Assembly (NCBI RefSeq): GCF_003977615.1
Contig: NZ_RYZR01000003.1
Span: forward strand, 372,001-436,000
Direction of reading: 5' to 3'
Source: Dyella dinghuensis
GTDB taxonomy: Bacteria > Pseudomonadota > Gammaproteobacteria > Xanthomonadales > Rhodanobacteraceae
DNA: 64,000 bases
Part shown: positions 53,213 to 62,695 of the stretch, in pieces
Layout of the letters: each line of letters opens with the position of its first letter
Position numbering within the stretch: position 1 is the first letter of the stretch
Translations under genes and position numbers: made by a program
Notes under the pieces: generated by a model
Database searches by the model: none
Seen by the model: only the letters and a program-made list of their open reading frames with translations
What the model was told of the DNA's origin: nothing

Positions 53213-53563
53213 ATGAAACGCGCTATTACGCTGCTCTCGTTTGGTATCGCCCTGGCATTCGCTTCGGCTCCGTTATTTGCCAGCGGCGATGCCGACAACG
53301 GCAAAACCAAGGCAGCGACCTGTGTGGCCTGCCACGGTGCCGATGGCAACGCCATCGACCCGCAATATCCACGGCTGGCCGGTCAGTACAACGAATACAT
53401 CCAGCAGGCCTTGCACGAATACAAAGACGGCCGCCGCAATAACACCGTCATGAAAACGCAGGTTGCCAATCTTTCCGATCAGGATATCGAAGACATCGCT
53501 GCTTACTTCTCCGCGATGCCAACGAAGCTGGATACGCTGAAGGGACATATCCAGGGCGATTGA
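53213..53563 (+). CDS. periplasmic c-type cytochrome (116 aa)
   Basis: Signal peptide KRAITLLSFGIALAFASAPLFA, heme motif CVACH, QYPRLAGQYNEYIQQALHEYKDG, and the distal-side methionine in NNTVMKTQVANLSDQDIEDIAAYFSAM. It is a paralogue of the gene before it: the PQYP...LAGQ..YI..ALHEYK.G.R stretch is shared. The pair resembles the two halves of a cytochrome c4. Confidence 0.93.
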   Translation: MKRAITLLSFGIALAFASAPLFASGDADNGKTKAATCVACHGADGNAIDPQYPRLAGQYNEYIQQALHEYKDGRRNNTVMKTQVANLSDQDIEDIAAYFSAMPTKLDTLKGHIQGD

Positions 53564-53590
53564 TTCCACCCGAATCACTCACTCAAAAGC

Positions 53591-53620
53591 AAAAGCCCGC
53601 AACTCACATTGCGGGCTTTT
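53591..53620 (+). terminator. intrinsic terminator after the cytochrome genes
   Basis: AAAAGCCCGCAA-CTCACA-TTGCGGGCTTTT, a 12-bp perfect stem, 27 bases after the cytochrome stop. Confidence 0.88.
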
Positions 53621-53667
53621 GTGTTTCCGGGCGATGATTCCTGCGGAATTTCCTTGAGAACACCCGA

Positions 53668-53826
53668 ATGGGTTGCCTACCTTTACCCATCCTGTTTGTG
53701 CTGGGTGCGCTGATTGGCCGCTTTATCGGCGGAGACAACGGCATGCTGTGGGGATCGGGTATCGGCTTGTTACTCGGCGTTGTTTCAGCCGGCGTGTTTA
53801 TCTGGCTGATTCGACGCGGTAAGTAA
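53668..53826 (+). CDS. small two-helix membrane protein (52 aa)
   Basis: Too short for most gene finders. ATG 53668 to TAA 53826 encodes two hydrophobic segments (LPLPILFVLGALIGRFIGG; GIGLLLGVVSAGVFIWLI) separated by DNGMLWGS and ending in RRGK. The hydrophobic-glycine pattern and the absence of stop codons favour a real small membrane protein; the binding site (TTGAGAA) is weak. Confidence 0.5.
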   Translation: MGCLPLPILFVLGALIGRFIGGDNGMLWGSGIGLLLGVVSAGVFIWLIRRGK

Positions 53827-53841
53827 TCAACCATCGCGCAA

Positions 53842-54450
53842 TCAACCCATCGCGGATTGGCCTTCCTTCTTGCTGTAGTACGGATTGCTGCCACCCGCAT
53901 GATCGGTGGCATCGCGCACTTCGGTAATTTCCGGCACGCGCTCGCGCAGCGTTTTTTCCACGCCATGCTTGAGGGTGACGTCCACCATGCCGCAGCCGTG
54001 GCAACCGCCGCCGAATTGCAGAAGCACGACGCCATTTGCATCGATTTCCAGCAGACTCACGCGACCGCCGTGTGCAGCAATGCGCGGATTGACTTCGGCT
54101 TCGAGCACGTAACGCACGCGCTCGACCAAACCCGCTTCCATGCCTGGAATCTCGCCTTTGATCCGTGGCGCGCGAATATTTAGCTGGCCACCCGTCTGAT
54201 TCGGTTCGTAATCGATCGTCGCGCCTTCGAGCCACGGCGCACTATCTCCGTCGATGTGGAATTCGAAGCCTTTGCACTCGATCGTCCATTCGCCGCCGGT
54301 CAGCTCATGACGCTCGCAAAATTCCAGCTCGCAGTCGGCTGCAGGCGTTCCCGGTGACGTCACCCGCAAACGGATACCCGAACCTTCGATACCCTGTTGC
54401 GAAAGTAGGCGCAGAAAATGGTCTTGTGCGCGTTGGGAAATCTCGATCAT
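53842..54450 (-). CDS. nfuA: Fe-S biogenesis protein NfuA (202 aa)
   Basis: Carries [4Fe-4S] clusters to target enzymes. N-terminal degenerate A-type domain (MIEISQRAQDHFLRLLSQQ...GIRLRV) and C-terminal Nfu domain with the conserved CxxC in LLQFGGGCHGCGMVDVTLK. Length and domain order match E. coli NfuA (191 aa). It lies convergent with the small membrane protein. Confidence 0.96.
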   Translation of the reverse strand: MIEISQRAQDHFLRLLSQQGIEGSGIRLRVTSPGTPAADCELEFCERHELTGGEWTIECKGFEFHIDGDSAPWLEGATIDYEPNQTGGQLNIRAPRIKGEIPGMEAGLVERVRYVLEAEVNPRIAAHGGRVSLLEIDANGVVLLQFGGGCHGCGMVDVTLKHGVEKTLRERVPEITEVRDATDHAGGSNPYYSKKEGQSAMG

Positions 54451-54588
54451 GCCTGCTCCGGAACTGCCATCATTGCCCGGTGTGCCGGGCCATACAGCAC
54501 CATTTTAGTCCTGTTTCGCGACGAATGTTCGATTTCCGATTTTTCGCGTACAGTTTCGGCGCTTTAGCGCCTGCCAATGGAGACCACC

Positions 54589-54930
54589 ATGACCGCCCTT
54601 CCGCTCGCCGCCCAACACTGCCAGCCACGCAAGGGGAAGGAGCACGCGCTCGACGAGGCTGCTGTAGGCGCGCTGTTACCAATGGTTCCCGGCTGGAAAC
54701 TGTCGGAGCAGCACGATGCGCTGGTCAAGGATTACCGCTTCGAAAACTTCCATCACACACTGGGATTCATCAACGCGGTCGGCTTCATGGCCAATCACGA
54801 AGATCATCATCCCGATATCGAGGCGGGCTACGGCCATTGCAAGTTGCGCTGGTCGACGCACGACGTCGGCGGCTTGTCGTTGAACGATTTCATTTGCGCC
54901 GCGCGCGTTGACGCCCTGTTCGCCCGTTGA
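54589..54930 (+). CDS. phhB: pterin-4a-carbinolamine dehydratase (113 aa)
   Basis: Recycles the pterin cofactor of phenylalanine hydroxylase. ANHEDHHPDIEAGYGHCKLRWSTHDVGGLSLNDFICAARVD is the complete PCD signature with HHPD. ATG 54589 has GGAG at seven bases; the upstream ATG at 54577 overlaps that site and is less likely. Its TGA overlaps the TTG start of the next gene. Confidence 0.95.
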   Translation: MTALPLAAQHCQPRKGKEHALDEAAVGALLPMVPGWKLSEQHDALVKDYRFENFHHTLGFINAVGFMANHEDHHPDIEAGYGHCKLRWSTHDVGGLSLNDFICAARVDALFAR

Positions 54931-56435
54931 ACGCGACGCGGCGCCTGTCGACAGTATGGACCGCAGCCGGTTATCTGCTGGCTGCGGTTATTGTTTGTGT
55001 GGCGCTCAGCGTATTGGCAGCGCGGATGACGGCCGGGCAATTGCAAGATCAGGCGCAATGGCAGCTTGCACGCGTTCAAGCCAGTGAACCGCTTTGGGAA
55101 TGGCGGTTTCGCAAACCGCACGATCTGATCGCGGGTCGCGCATTCGGAAACGCAAAGGTTTCCGTCGACGACGATGCGCTGACGATCACCAGCAGCGACG
55201 GCACGCCTTACGAACTTGGCCTGCCTGTCGCGTGGTCATTGGACCTTGCCCATTGGCCCTTGTTGCAACTCGAGCTCAAAAGTTCCGATCGCGGCGAGCT
55301 TGGATTGGTGGTAACGAACCCTTCCGGCGTATCGTGCATGGCGCTCACTGCTGGTGCGCTTTCACCAGACACCGCCTCACTGCGTATCGATTTGCGTGGT
55401 TTGACATGGAAGAACACCAGCGGCGCGCCGTGTCCAACGCCTGGCGTCGTGCAGATGTTGCGCCTACGCATTCAGGCACCCGAACACGCAACGCTACGAC
55501 TTGCGTCGGTGTCGCTGCTGACGACCGAGCCGATGCAACTGTCGCAACAAAGCACCATCGATTTGCCGGATGAAGCGACGGGCACGGGCGTTGATCGATT
55601 TGTCGATGGCGCACAAAACGTGGCCATGCCGCTGTTCCATTTGCCCGCTGGCATCGATGCCGAAGCGATGCTGTCCTTGCGCGATCAGCTGCGCACGCGC
55701 TGGCCGGCTGCGTTGATCGTGCCCGCAGGTGTAACACCGCAAGCAGTCACGCCCTCATCGCACCATTCCATCTGGTGGGCTGCGTGCGTCGTTTACGTGC
55801 TGACGCTGGTCTGGCTTGCTTTCCGACCCTTCAAAGGGAATTGGCGCGCATGGCTTGAAATCGCCGGATGCCTTTTGGGTCCGTTGTGGTTGATCGCGGG
55901 CGTGCATTGGGGGCTTTATCCCACGCCGCTCGGATTTACCGCATTCGGTGCGGGTTTGCTCTTTGCATTCGTTATCGAACGCCGGCATCTGCCTCGGCTG
56001 TGGCGATGGCCATCGTCATGGCGCGATTGGCTATGGCCCTTCGCGCCCCTCATCCTCACCGTGCTGCTGACCATTCTTTACGGTCACACGCTGTCGCTAC
56101 TGCCGCTTGGTCATACGTTCGCCTATTTCGGCTGGGCATGGGTGCAGCAATGGCTGATGCTGATCGTGATCATGCGGCGCTTCGAACAAGTGCTTTATCG
56201 CCCCGGTTGGGCGGTGATCGCAACAGCGATCGTCTTCGCGCTGCTCCACACGCCCAACGGCATGCTGATGCAATTGTGCTTCGTTGGCGAACTCTGGTGG
56301 GCGTGGTGTTTCCTGCGTTCGCGCAGCGTGCTGCCCATCGCGCTGGCGCATGCGGCCTGCGCGTTGCTGGTCGAATCGGGACTGGTGGGCGGACTGGTGC
56401 GCTCGCTGGAAGTCAGCGCCCGCTTCTTCCTTTAG
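54927..56435 (+). CDS. CPBP/CAAX-like intramembrane protease homologue with large N-terminal domain (502 aa)
   Basis: Start TTG 54927 overlaps the phhB stop (TTGA), implying translational coupling. One N-terminal span, about 220 extracytoplasmic beta-rich residues (carbohydrate-binding-like), then eight or so spans. The last third has two of the CPBP motifs, FALLHTPN (F-x-x-x-H) and LAHAACALL (H-x-x-x-small), but the first EExxxR motif reads RRFEQVLYR with only one glutamate. It may therefore be a membrane protein of this fold with altered catalysis. The gene runs 23 bases into the convergent rluC. Confidence 0.72.
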   Translation: MNATRRLSTVWTAAGYLLAAVIVCVALSVLAARMTAGQLQDQAQWQLARVQASEPLWEWRFRKPHDLIAGRAFGNAKVSVDDDALTITSSDGTPYELGLPVAWSLDLAHWPLLQLELKSSDRGELGLVVTNPSGVSCMALTAGALSPDTASLRIDLRGLTWKNTSGAPCPTPGVVQMLRLRIQAPEHATLRLASVSLLTTEPMQLSQQSTIDLPDEATGTGVDRFVDGAQNVAMPLFHLPAGIDAEAMLSLRDQLRTRWPAALIVPAGVTPQAVTPSSHHSIWWAACVVYVLTLVWLAFRPFKGNWRAWLEIAGCLLGPLWLIAGVHWGLYPTPLGFTAFGAGLLFAFVIERRHLPRLWRWPSSWRDWLWPFAPLILTVLLTILYGHTLSLLPLGHTFAYFGWAWVQQWLMLIVIMRRFEQVLYRPGWAVIATAIVFALLHTPNGMLMQLCFVGELWWAWCFLRSRSVLPIALAHAACALLVESGLVGGLVRSLEVSARFFL

Positions 56436-57381
56436 CCGCCAAGGCATCGAGGAAGTCTTTCAGATCGTCGGGCAGCGGCGCCGAAAACCCGTACGCACGG
56501 CCATCCAACTCGAACGACATGTGCGAGGCGTGCAGAAAAAGCCGGTTCAGGCCCAGCTTGCGGAAGCGCTTGTTGGCCTCCTTGTCACCGTACTTTGGGT
56601 CGCCCGCGAGCGGGTGGCCGATATGGGCAGCATGGACACGAATCTGATGCGTGCGCCCGGTACCCAGCGTCGCCTGCATCAGACGGGCGCCCGAGTACTG
56701 CTCCATCTCATGGAAAAAAGTCAGCGATGGCTTGCCGCCCTCGGAGACCCTAACCATCCGCTCGCCGCCCTGAAGGATCGATTTCTGCAGCGGTACATTC
56801 ACGTCAAAACGTGCCTTGGGCGGATGCCCAACCATCAGGCAGAGATACTGCTTGGTCACCTCGTTGGCGCGGATCGCAGCCTGAAGACCGGTCAGCCCGG
56901 CGCGAGTTTTTGCGAAAACCAGCACGCCGCTGGTGTCCCGGTCCAGCCGATGAACGAGTTCGAGATGCTCTTTCGGGCGCGCCTGCCGGAGCAACTCGAT
57001 CGCCCCGTGACTCACCCCGCTGCCGCCGTGACTGGCCATCCCGGTCGGCTTGTCGATGACCAGGAAGTGCTTGTCTTCGAAGATGACTGCCTCGGCGGCC
57101 GCGGCCATGGCCCCCTGCGAGGCCTCCTGTTCAGCCGTACGCTCGGCCACCCGAACCGGCGGAATGCGCAGCATATCGCCCTGGGTGAGACGGGTATCGG
57201 GCTTGGCCCGCTTGCCGTTCACACGCACCTGCCCGGTGCGCAAAAGGCGGTAAATCATGCTCTTGGGCACGCCCTTGAGTATGGTCATCAATGCGTTGTC
57301 GATGCGCTGGCCGTCGCGTTCCGGGCCTATCTCGACTTGACGCACCCCATGAGGTACATCGGGGGAAGTTGCCGTCTGCAT
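56413..57381 (-). CDS. rluC: 23S rRNA pseudouridine synthase RluC (322 aa)
   Basis: Modifies U955, U2504 and U2580 (E. coli numbering) in 23S rRNA. An S4 domain (RIDNALMTILKGVPKSMIYRLLRTGQVRVNGKRAKP) and the catalytic aspartate in ELVHRLDRDTSGVLVFAK mark the RluA/C/D family. It is divergent from rne, as in E. coli, which supports the C type. Confidence 0.95.
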   Translation of the reverse strand: MQTATSPDVPHGVRQVEIGPERDGQRIDNALMTILKGVPKSMIYRLLRTGQVRVNGKRAKPDTRLTQGDMLRIPPVRVAERTAEQEASQGAMAAAAEAVIFEDKHFLVIDKPTGMASHGGSGVSHGAIELLRQARPKEHLELVHRLDRDTSGVLVFAKTRAGLTGLQAAIRANEVTKQYLCLMVGHPPKARFDVNVPLQKSILQGGERMVRVSEGGKPSLTFFHEMEQYSGARLMQATLGTGRTHQIRVHAAHIGHPLAGDPKYGDKEANKRFRKLGLNRLFLHASHMSFELDGRAYGFSAPLPDDLKDFLDALAAKGRSGR

Positions 57382-57721
57382 TGAAAAAAACCTGGGTAGA
57401 GAGGATACTCGTACAGCGCTCAGCCGGGTCCGCTGACGTTGTTGTTAGGGCCTGGCGCCCGCCTGTTACACCGGCGAGGTTTGGGCCGGTCGCCATCACG
57501 GCAGCCGGTTTGCAAACACCTTATGTATCGTAACGGTTCGGGTAGCCGCTTGTCCGGTCTCATGTAGACAGACAAATCGGCGTGCGTGCCCAAGAATCAC
57601 CCCCGGTATCGGGAACGTTACCGTTTATTTGCCGCTTTACCGCAGCGGCGCGATCCCCGGAACGGCCGCCACACCAGGCGCCACCGCGGCGCGCGACGAG
57701 CGGCCAAGCCGAGGAATTACA
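57382..57721 (+). other. 340-base rluC-rne intergenic region, probable long rne 5' UTR
   Basis: No coding frame is convincing. In E. coli the long rne leader folds into hairpins that let RNase E cleave its own message; the length here is compatible. A GC-rich inverted segment (57600-57710) and the binding site GAGGA seven bases before ATG 57722 are visible. Promoter boxes were not assigned. Confidence 0.5.
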
Positions 57722-60700
57722 ATGAAAAGAATGCTGATCAACGCAACTCAGCGTGAAGAGTTGCGTGTGGCTATCGTGGATGGCCAAACGCTTTACGATC
57801 TTGATATCGAAATCCCTTCCCGCGAACAAAAAAAGGCCAATATCTACAAAGGCCGCATCACTCGCGTAGAACAATCCCTTGAAGCCTGCTTTGTCGACTA
57901 TGGCGCCGAGCGCCATGGCTTCCTGCCGCTGAAGGAAGTCGCCCGCGAGTACTTCACGCCGGGTCTGGATCCCTACAAGTCGAACATCCGTGACCTGATC
58001 AAGGAAGGTCAGGAAGTGGTCGTTCAGGTCGAGAAGGAAGAGCGCGGCAATAAAGGCGCCGCCCTGACCACCTTCATCAGCCTGGCCGGCCGCTACATGG
58101 TGCTGATGCCGAACAACCCGAAGGCCGGCGGCGTATCCCGTCGCATCGAGGGTGAAGACCGGCAGGCGCTGAAGGAAGCGCTGGAGCACCTGACCGTTCC
58201 GGACGACATGGGCCTCATCGTGCGCACCGCCGGCATGGGCCGCGATGCCGAAGAGCTCCAGTGGGACCTCGATTACCTGCTCCAGTTGTGGAAGGCGATC
58301 TCTGGCGCCGCTCAGGCCCAGAAAGCGCCGTTCCTGATCTACCAGGAATCGAAGCTGTTCATCCGCGCGCTTCGCGATTACTTGCGCAGCGACATCGGCG
58401 AGATCCTGATCGACGAAGAGTCGCTGTATCAGGACGCGCGCGACTTCATGCAGCAGGTGATGCCCAATGCCCTGCGCAAGTTGAAGCTGTACAAGGACGA
58501 CACCCCGCTCTTCTCGCGCTATCAGATCGAAACGCAGATCGAGAGCGCCTTCGACCGCAGCGTGCGCCTGCCCTCCGGCGGTTCGATCGTGATCGACCAG
58601 ACCGAAGCGCTCACCGCCGTCGACATCAACTCCTCGAAGGCCACCAAGGGTGGCGACATCGAAGAGACCGCGTTCAACACCAATCTCGAAGCCGCGAGCG
58701 AAATCGCGCGCCAATTACGCATTCGCGATGCCGGCGGCCTGATCGTGATCGATTTCATCGACATGGACAGCCCCAAGCATCAGCGCGAGGTGGAAGAGCG
58801 CCTCAAGGACGCGCTGAAACTGGATCGCGCCCGCGTGCAGATCGGCCGTATCTCGCGCTTCGGGCTGCTTGAAATGTCGCGTCAGCGCCTGCGCCCGTCG
58901 CTGGGCGAAGCCACGCAGATCGTTTGTCCGCGTTGCGATGGCCACGGCCACATCCGCAGCGTGGAATCGCTGTCGCTGTCGACACTGCGTCTGATCGAAG
59001 AACACGCGATGAAGGACAACACCGGCCAGGTGCTGGTGCAGGCGCCGCCGACCGTCGCCAACTTCATGCTCAACGAAAAGCGTGCGAGCGTGGTCGAGAT
59101 CGAACTGCGCAACAAGGTGCACGTGGTGATCGTGGCGGACGACAAGCTCGACACGCCGCACATCGAAATCCAGCGCATCCGCGAAGCGGACATGGGCGAG
59201 CACAGCAAGCCGAGCTACGAGCGCCTCACCGCGCAGGAAGAAACGGCCGTGCCGAAGATGGGCCAGATGCTCGGCAGCAACGAGCAACCGGCTGTCAGCG
59301 GCATCGTGCCGGCAAGTCCGGCCCCTGTGCGCGAAGAAGATGTCACTGCTACGGCTCCCGCAGCCCCAGTCGCGAAGCGTCAACCCGCTGCAGCGCCTGC
59401 CGCAGCGCCCGCGCCAAGTGGCGGCTTCCTTGCCCGACTCTTCGGCATGTTCCGCAGTGAACCTGCCGCAGCGCCCGCCCCTGCACCGGCCCCTGCTGCA
59501 AATCGTCAGGACTCCTCGCGCGGCAAGCCGCAGGACAACCGCCGCAACGATCGTACGCGCAGCGATGGCCAGCAGCAGCGTCAAGGCCAGCAGCGTGATC
59601 GCGATGCGCAGCATGGCAATACGCGCGGTGCCCAGCAGCAAAGCAAGAATCAGAACCCGAATCAGCGTCAGCGCAACGAGCAGCAGGCGAATCCGAACAA
59701 GCAACAACAGCAGCCCGGTAACAAGCAGGAACCGCGTCAGCCCAAGCAAGCACAGCCGGCGACTGACGCAGCAGCTACCGAGCGCAACAAGTCGCAACAG
59801 CCGAACGCCAACAAGCAACAACAACAACGCGCACCGCAAGGTGAGCGTCCCCAGCAAGCCGCTGTGCAGCCCGCGAACAAGCCAGCCGAAGCGCCGAAAC
59901 CTGCCGAAGCAAGCACGCCCGTGATTGCCGTGCCGGAAGGCGTTGAAGCCGCTGCTACGGCTGAAAACGAGAGCAGTCAGTCGCGCCGCCGCCGCGGTCG
60001 CCGGGGTGGCCGTCGCCGTCGCCGTCACGATGGTGCCGTCGCAGCACCCGGTATGGAGACGAACGAACAGATCAACGCGGCTGAAGTCGATGACGAAGAT
60101 CGCGATGACGACGCACCTTTCGCCATCGAACAAACGCCGCAAGTAAAGCGCGAGCCGGAAACTGCACACGTTGTCGAAACGACGCCTGTCGCTCTCTCGC
60201 CTGCGCCAGTGTTCAAACCGGAACCGGAAATCGCTGCGCCGTCGTTCTCAGCGCCGTCCCATGAAAATCATGAGCATTTCGCCAAGCCGACCACGGAAAC
60301 CGATGCATTTACGGTTTCGGTCGAACCAGGTGTGCGTCCGTCGATCCTCGCGGAGGAAAACCCCGCGGCGCCGGTCATCATCGCCCCTGCGCCGGTGCCC
60401 GCTTCGTTCAATCTCCCCGTTTTGCCGCCGATTCCGGTGATTCACGAAACGGTCGCGACATCTGAAAGCGAAAGCAGCGTTGAAGCCACTGCACATGTCG
60501 AGACACCTGCGCCACAGACGCAGACCGTCACGGTGACCGTGCATCAGGACGCCGAACCGGCCGCCAACGAAGCGAACGTTACGGCACCCATCGAATCGAT
60601 CGTTGTGCCGGAAGTTGCAACAACCGCTGCGGAACCGGTGATTCACCATCCGGAACCCGAGGCGGTTGTCGTTGCACCCACGCCGCTGATTCATCAGCCG

Positions 60701-60832
60701 GAACAAGGTGACCTGCTCTCCTCGCCGCTGCAGCATCACGCTTCCCCGGCCGAACACATCGAGGAAACGAAAGAACCGGAGTCTGACGAAGAGAATACGC
60801 ATTCCGAACATCGGGATAGTCGTCTCTCGTAA
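57722..60832 (+). CDS. rne: ribonuclease E (1036 aa)
   Basis: Core endonuclease of the RNA degradosome. S1 domain ([30 protein letters not shown]), the DNase I-like catalytic aspartates D301 (TAVDINSSK) and D344 ([10 protein letters not shown]), and the Zn-link C402-P-R-C405 are intact (E. coli D303, D346, C404, C407). After ~residue 530 the chain is disordered: a Pro/Ala stretch, a Gln/Asn/Arg-rich part (~600-730), an arginine cluster [15 protein letters not shown] (~755-770) for RNA binding, and a long acidic Pro/Val/Glu-rich tail. Microdomains for enolase or RhlB were not identified. Confidence 0.97.
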   Translation: MKRMLINATQREELRVAIVDGQTLYDLDIEIPSREQKKANIYKGRITRVEQSLEACFVDYGAERHGFLPLKEVAREYFTPGLDPYKSNIRDLIKEGQEVVVQVEKEERGNKGAALTTFISLAGRYMVLMPNNPKAGGVSRRIEGEDRQALKEALEHLTVPDDMGLIVRTAGMGRDAEELQWDLDYLLQLWKAISGAAQAQKAPFLIYQESKLFIRALRDYLRSDIGEILIDEESLYQDARDFMQQVMPNALRKLKLYKDDTPLFSRYQIETQIESAFDRSVRLPSGGSIVIDQTEALTAVDINSSKATKGGDIEETAFNTNLEAASEIARQLRIRDAGGLIVIDFIDMDSPKHQREVEERLKDALKLDRARVQIGRISRFGLLEMSRQRLRPSLGEATQIVCPRCDGHGHIRSVESLSLSTLRLIEEHAMKDNTGQVLVQAPPTVANFMLNEKRASVVEIELRNKVHVVIVADDKLDTPHIEIQRIREADMGEHSKPSYERLTAQEETAVPKMGQMLGSNEQPAVSGIVPASPAPVREEDVTATAPAAPVAKRQPAAAPAAAPAPSGGFLARLFGMFRSEPAAAPAPAPAPAANRQDSSRGKPQDNRRNDRTRSDGQQQRQGQQRDRDAQHGNTRGAQQQSKNQNPNQRQRNEQQANPNKQQQQPGNKQEPRQPKQAQPATDAAATERNKSQQPNANKQQQQRAPQGERPQQAAVQPANKPAEAPKPAEASTPVIAVPEGVEAAATAENESSQSRRRRGRRGGRRRRRHDGAVAAPGMETNEQINAAEVDDEDRDDDAPFAIEQTPQVKREPETAHVVETTPVALSPAPVFKPEPEIAAPSFSAPSHENHEHFAKPTTETDAFTVSVEPGVRPSILAEENPAAPVIIAPAPVPASFNLPVLPPIPVIHETVATSESESSVEATAHVETPAPQTQTVTVTVHQDAEPAANEANVTAPIESIVVPEVATTAAEPVIHHPEPEAVVVAPTPLIHQPEQGDLLSSPLQHHASPAEHIEETKEPESDEENTHSEHRDSRLS

Positions 60833-60857
60833 GGGAAACTCCGTACGCGACGCAAAG

Positions 60858-60885
60858 AAAAGGCCGCATCATGTGCGGCCTTTTT
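60858..60885 (+). terminator. intrinsic terminator of rne
   Basis: AAAAGGCCGCA-TCATG-TGCGGCCTTTTT, 11-bp stem with a T-run, 25 bases after the rne stop. Confidence 0.9.
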
Positions 60886-60910
60886 GCATTGTCGCAGTCG
60901 AAGAACGGAG

Positions 60911-61561
60911 TCAGTTTCCGACCTGATTGTTGTGCGTATCCAGCAAGCCATGCACCGTCATCAGATGCGCCAGGCTGATCACGTGATCTACCTGCAGCTT
61001 TTCCATCAGACGCTGCTTGTACGTCGACACCGTTTTCGGGCTGAGATTGAGTTGTTCGCCGATAGCCGTCAGCGCCTTGCCGCGCACCAGCATCATCGCC
61101 ACTTCCAGCTCGCGGCTGGAAAGCACGTCGAACGGCGAACCTTCGCCATCCAGCGTGGCTAATGCCAGCTGCTGCGCCACAGCAGGCGCCAGGTAGCGGC
61201 GCCCACCAGCCACCTGGCGAACCGCGTTGAGCAATTCTTCAGCAGCGCAGCTCTTGGTCAGGTAACCATGCGCGCCGGCATCCAGCAGACGCTTGGGAAA
61301 GCGGGCATCGTCGACCACGGTCACCACGATCACGTGCGTGGGCAGGTTGGCGCGCGCCACACGCTCGGTGAGCTCGATACCGCTCATCCCTGGCATGTGG
61401 ACGTCGACCAGCGCGATATGCGGCTTGGTCGCCCGGATGAGACGTAGCCCTTCTTCAGCGGTCCCAGCCTCGCCGCAAATACGTATATCCGGTTGCTGCA
61501 GGATCATCCTGAAACCGGTGCGAACCAACTCGTGATCGTCCACGAGTACGACGTCGATCAT
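60911..61561 (-). CDS. response regulator, UvrY/GacA-like (216 aa)
   Basis: Receiver domain (VVLVDDHELVRTGFRMIL, aspartate in IALVDVHMPGMSG) and a LuxR-type HTH (LSSRELEVAMMLVRGKALTAIGEQLNLSPKTVSTYKQRLMEKL). The sequence GFRMIL and the VLSSRELEVAMMLVRG stretch are those of GacA/UvrY, which activates small regulatory RNAs. No kinase (BarA/GacS) lies nearby, as is usual. It converges on the rne terminator. The upstream 240 bases are AT-rich and hold its promoter. Confidence 0.87.
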   Translation of the reverse strand: MIDVVLVDDHELVRTGFRMILQQPDIRICGEAGTAEEGLRLIRATKPHIALVDVHMPGMSGIELTERVARANLPTHVIVVTVVDDARFPKRLLDAGAHGYLTKSCAAEELLNAVRQVAGGRRYLAPAVAQQLALATLDGEGSPFDVLSSRELEVAMMLVRGKALTAIGEQLNLSPKTVSTYKQRLMEKLQVDHVISLAHLMTVHGLLDTHNNQVGN

Positions 61562-61805
61562 CTCGCGCTCTTCCTAAAAAGGTAATGTGCCTACGCAAAG
61601 TAGGCCTGTCACTGACACATTGCAAGCTCGTAAGCTCTAGTTTTAAAAGGATTTTTTATATAACTCCTAAGCTCACAAAACAAATCAGAAATTGCTTACA
61701 TGCAAGTACTAAAAATCAATGTCATTATTAGCGAAGTAACACAGTTGTAGCTCGTATCGCACACCCCAGTAAGGCTAGTCGTACTAACCGGAATGGAGCG
61801 TTTCG

Positions 61806-62045
61806 ATGGTGATCTACTCGCTCAGACAATCGCCCGATGGTGATTGGAGCATCCGCCGAGATTCGGCAACTTTGTTTAGCCAGCTTCGCCTGGGTCCTGC
61901 CATTCAATTAGCTCGTGAAGCTGCCCGCGACGAACACACGCGTTCCGGCCGCAGCACCTGCGTTGAAATGCCTGGCCCCAGTTCCACGATCCGTCTCGCC
62001 CAGTACGCACGCCCCGGCATGCCGATCGAAAGCGCTGTGGCCTGA
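61806..62045 (+). CDS. small DUF2188-like protein (79 aa)
   Basis: VIYSLRQSPDGDWSIRRDSATLFSQLRLGPAIQLAREAARDEHTRSGRSTCVEM has the two-strand, one-helix, one-strand order of DUF2188-like proteins (W.v...g......a..AA...A). Function unknown. ATG 61806 is preceded by ATGGAGCGTTTCG. It lies ahead of tRNA-Leu(TAA). Confidence 0.65.
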   Translation: MVIYSLRQSPDGDWSIRRDSATLFSQLRLGPAIQLAREAARDEHTRSGRSTCVEMPGPSSTIRLAQYARPGMPIESAVA

Positions 62046-62138
62046 CGTTATCGATATCAATCAGGCCATTCGCTCGTTGGAATCGGCCTCACATGCTACG
62101 ATCGCGCGCCTGCAGCCGGTCGTCCGGCAAGTATCCCC

Positions 62139-62225
62139 GCCCGGATGGCGAAATAGGTAGACGCAAGAGACTTAAAATCTCTCAACCGCAAGGTTATGCC
62201 GGTTCGATTCCGGCTCCGGGCACCA
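62139..62225 (+). tRNA. tRNA-Leu (anticodon TAA)
   Basis: GCCCGGATGGCGAAATAGGT at the 5' end with acceptor GCCCGGA/TCCGGGC, anticodon stem GAGA/TCTC with loop CTTAAAA (anticodon TAA), long variable arm, GGTTCGATTCC T arm and encoded CCA (62223-62225). Confidence 0.96.
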
Positions 62226-62695
62226 ATAAAAACAATAAGTTAGCCTCGCCGCCGGCCAGATCTCTTGCCATACCACTTCGCTGTTTGTGGCTTATTTGCC
62301 GTTTGATATGTGGCATCAATGGGGCCTGCAGAAATTTCATCGGGCAAATCAGAGTAAATCCCTTTGGCGTCAAGCTAAGTAGGCACGATTCGGTCTCACG
62401 CTATTGAGCCCTACCCTTGCAGCTAGATGCAAAGTAAATGAACTTGCCGCAGCGCTAGGCGAGCGTGTTTATCAGCGGTACCCATCTGATCGCGCCAAAG
62501 TGACAAACACCAACGCATCTATCGCGAAGCTGTCGGATAGTTACTCGTACCATGCGCGCAACCGCTCATGTAAAAATAACGGGCGACACGTCGAGCGCTT
62601 TTAAAAACAGGGAGAGCTTGTAGACGCAGTCTGCAAGCTCGTAAATGGGGCTCGGAAGCGATTCCGAATGTGAGACAAAGCTAAGGGGACGAGGT
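62226..62695. other. 470-base region between tRNA-Leu(TAA) and the S53 peptidase gene
   Basis: Less GC-rich than the surroundings. One 66-codon frame (62404-62604, plus) has no binding site and no recognisable similarity. No integrase or attachment repeat is visible, though sites next to tRNA-Leu are frequent integration points. The peptidase promoter should be here. Confidence 0.4.

Noticed and set aside
58715-60169. 484-codon minus-strand frame inside rne
   Set aside because: Antisense shadow of rne; low-complexity Leu/Ala/Arg composition mirrors the Q/N-rich tail on the coding strand.
61660-61710. GacA-box-like palindrome CTTACATGCAAG upstream of the GacA-like gene
   Set aside because: It departs from the TGTAAG-N6-CTTACA layout, and no small RNA with repeated GGA motifs or terminator follows.
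62404-62604. 66-codon frame downstream of tRNA-Leu(TAA)
   Set aside because: No binding site, no known similarity and ordinary chance length for a region of this composition.
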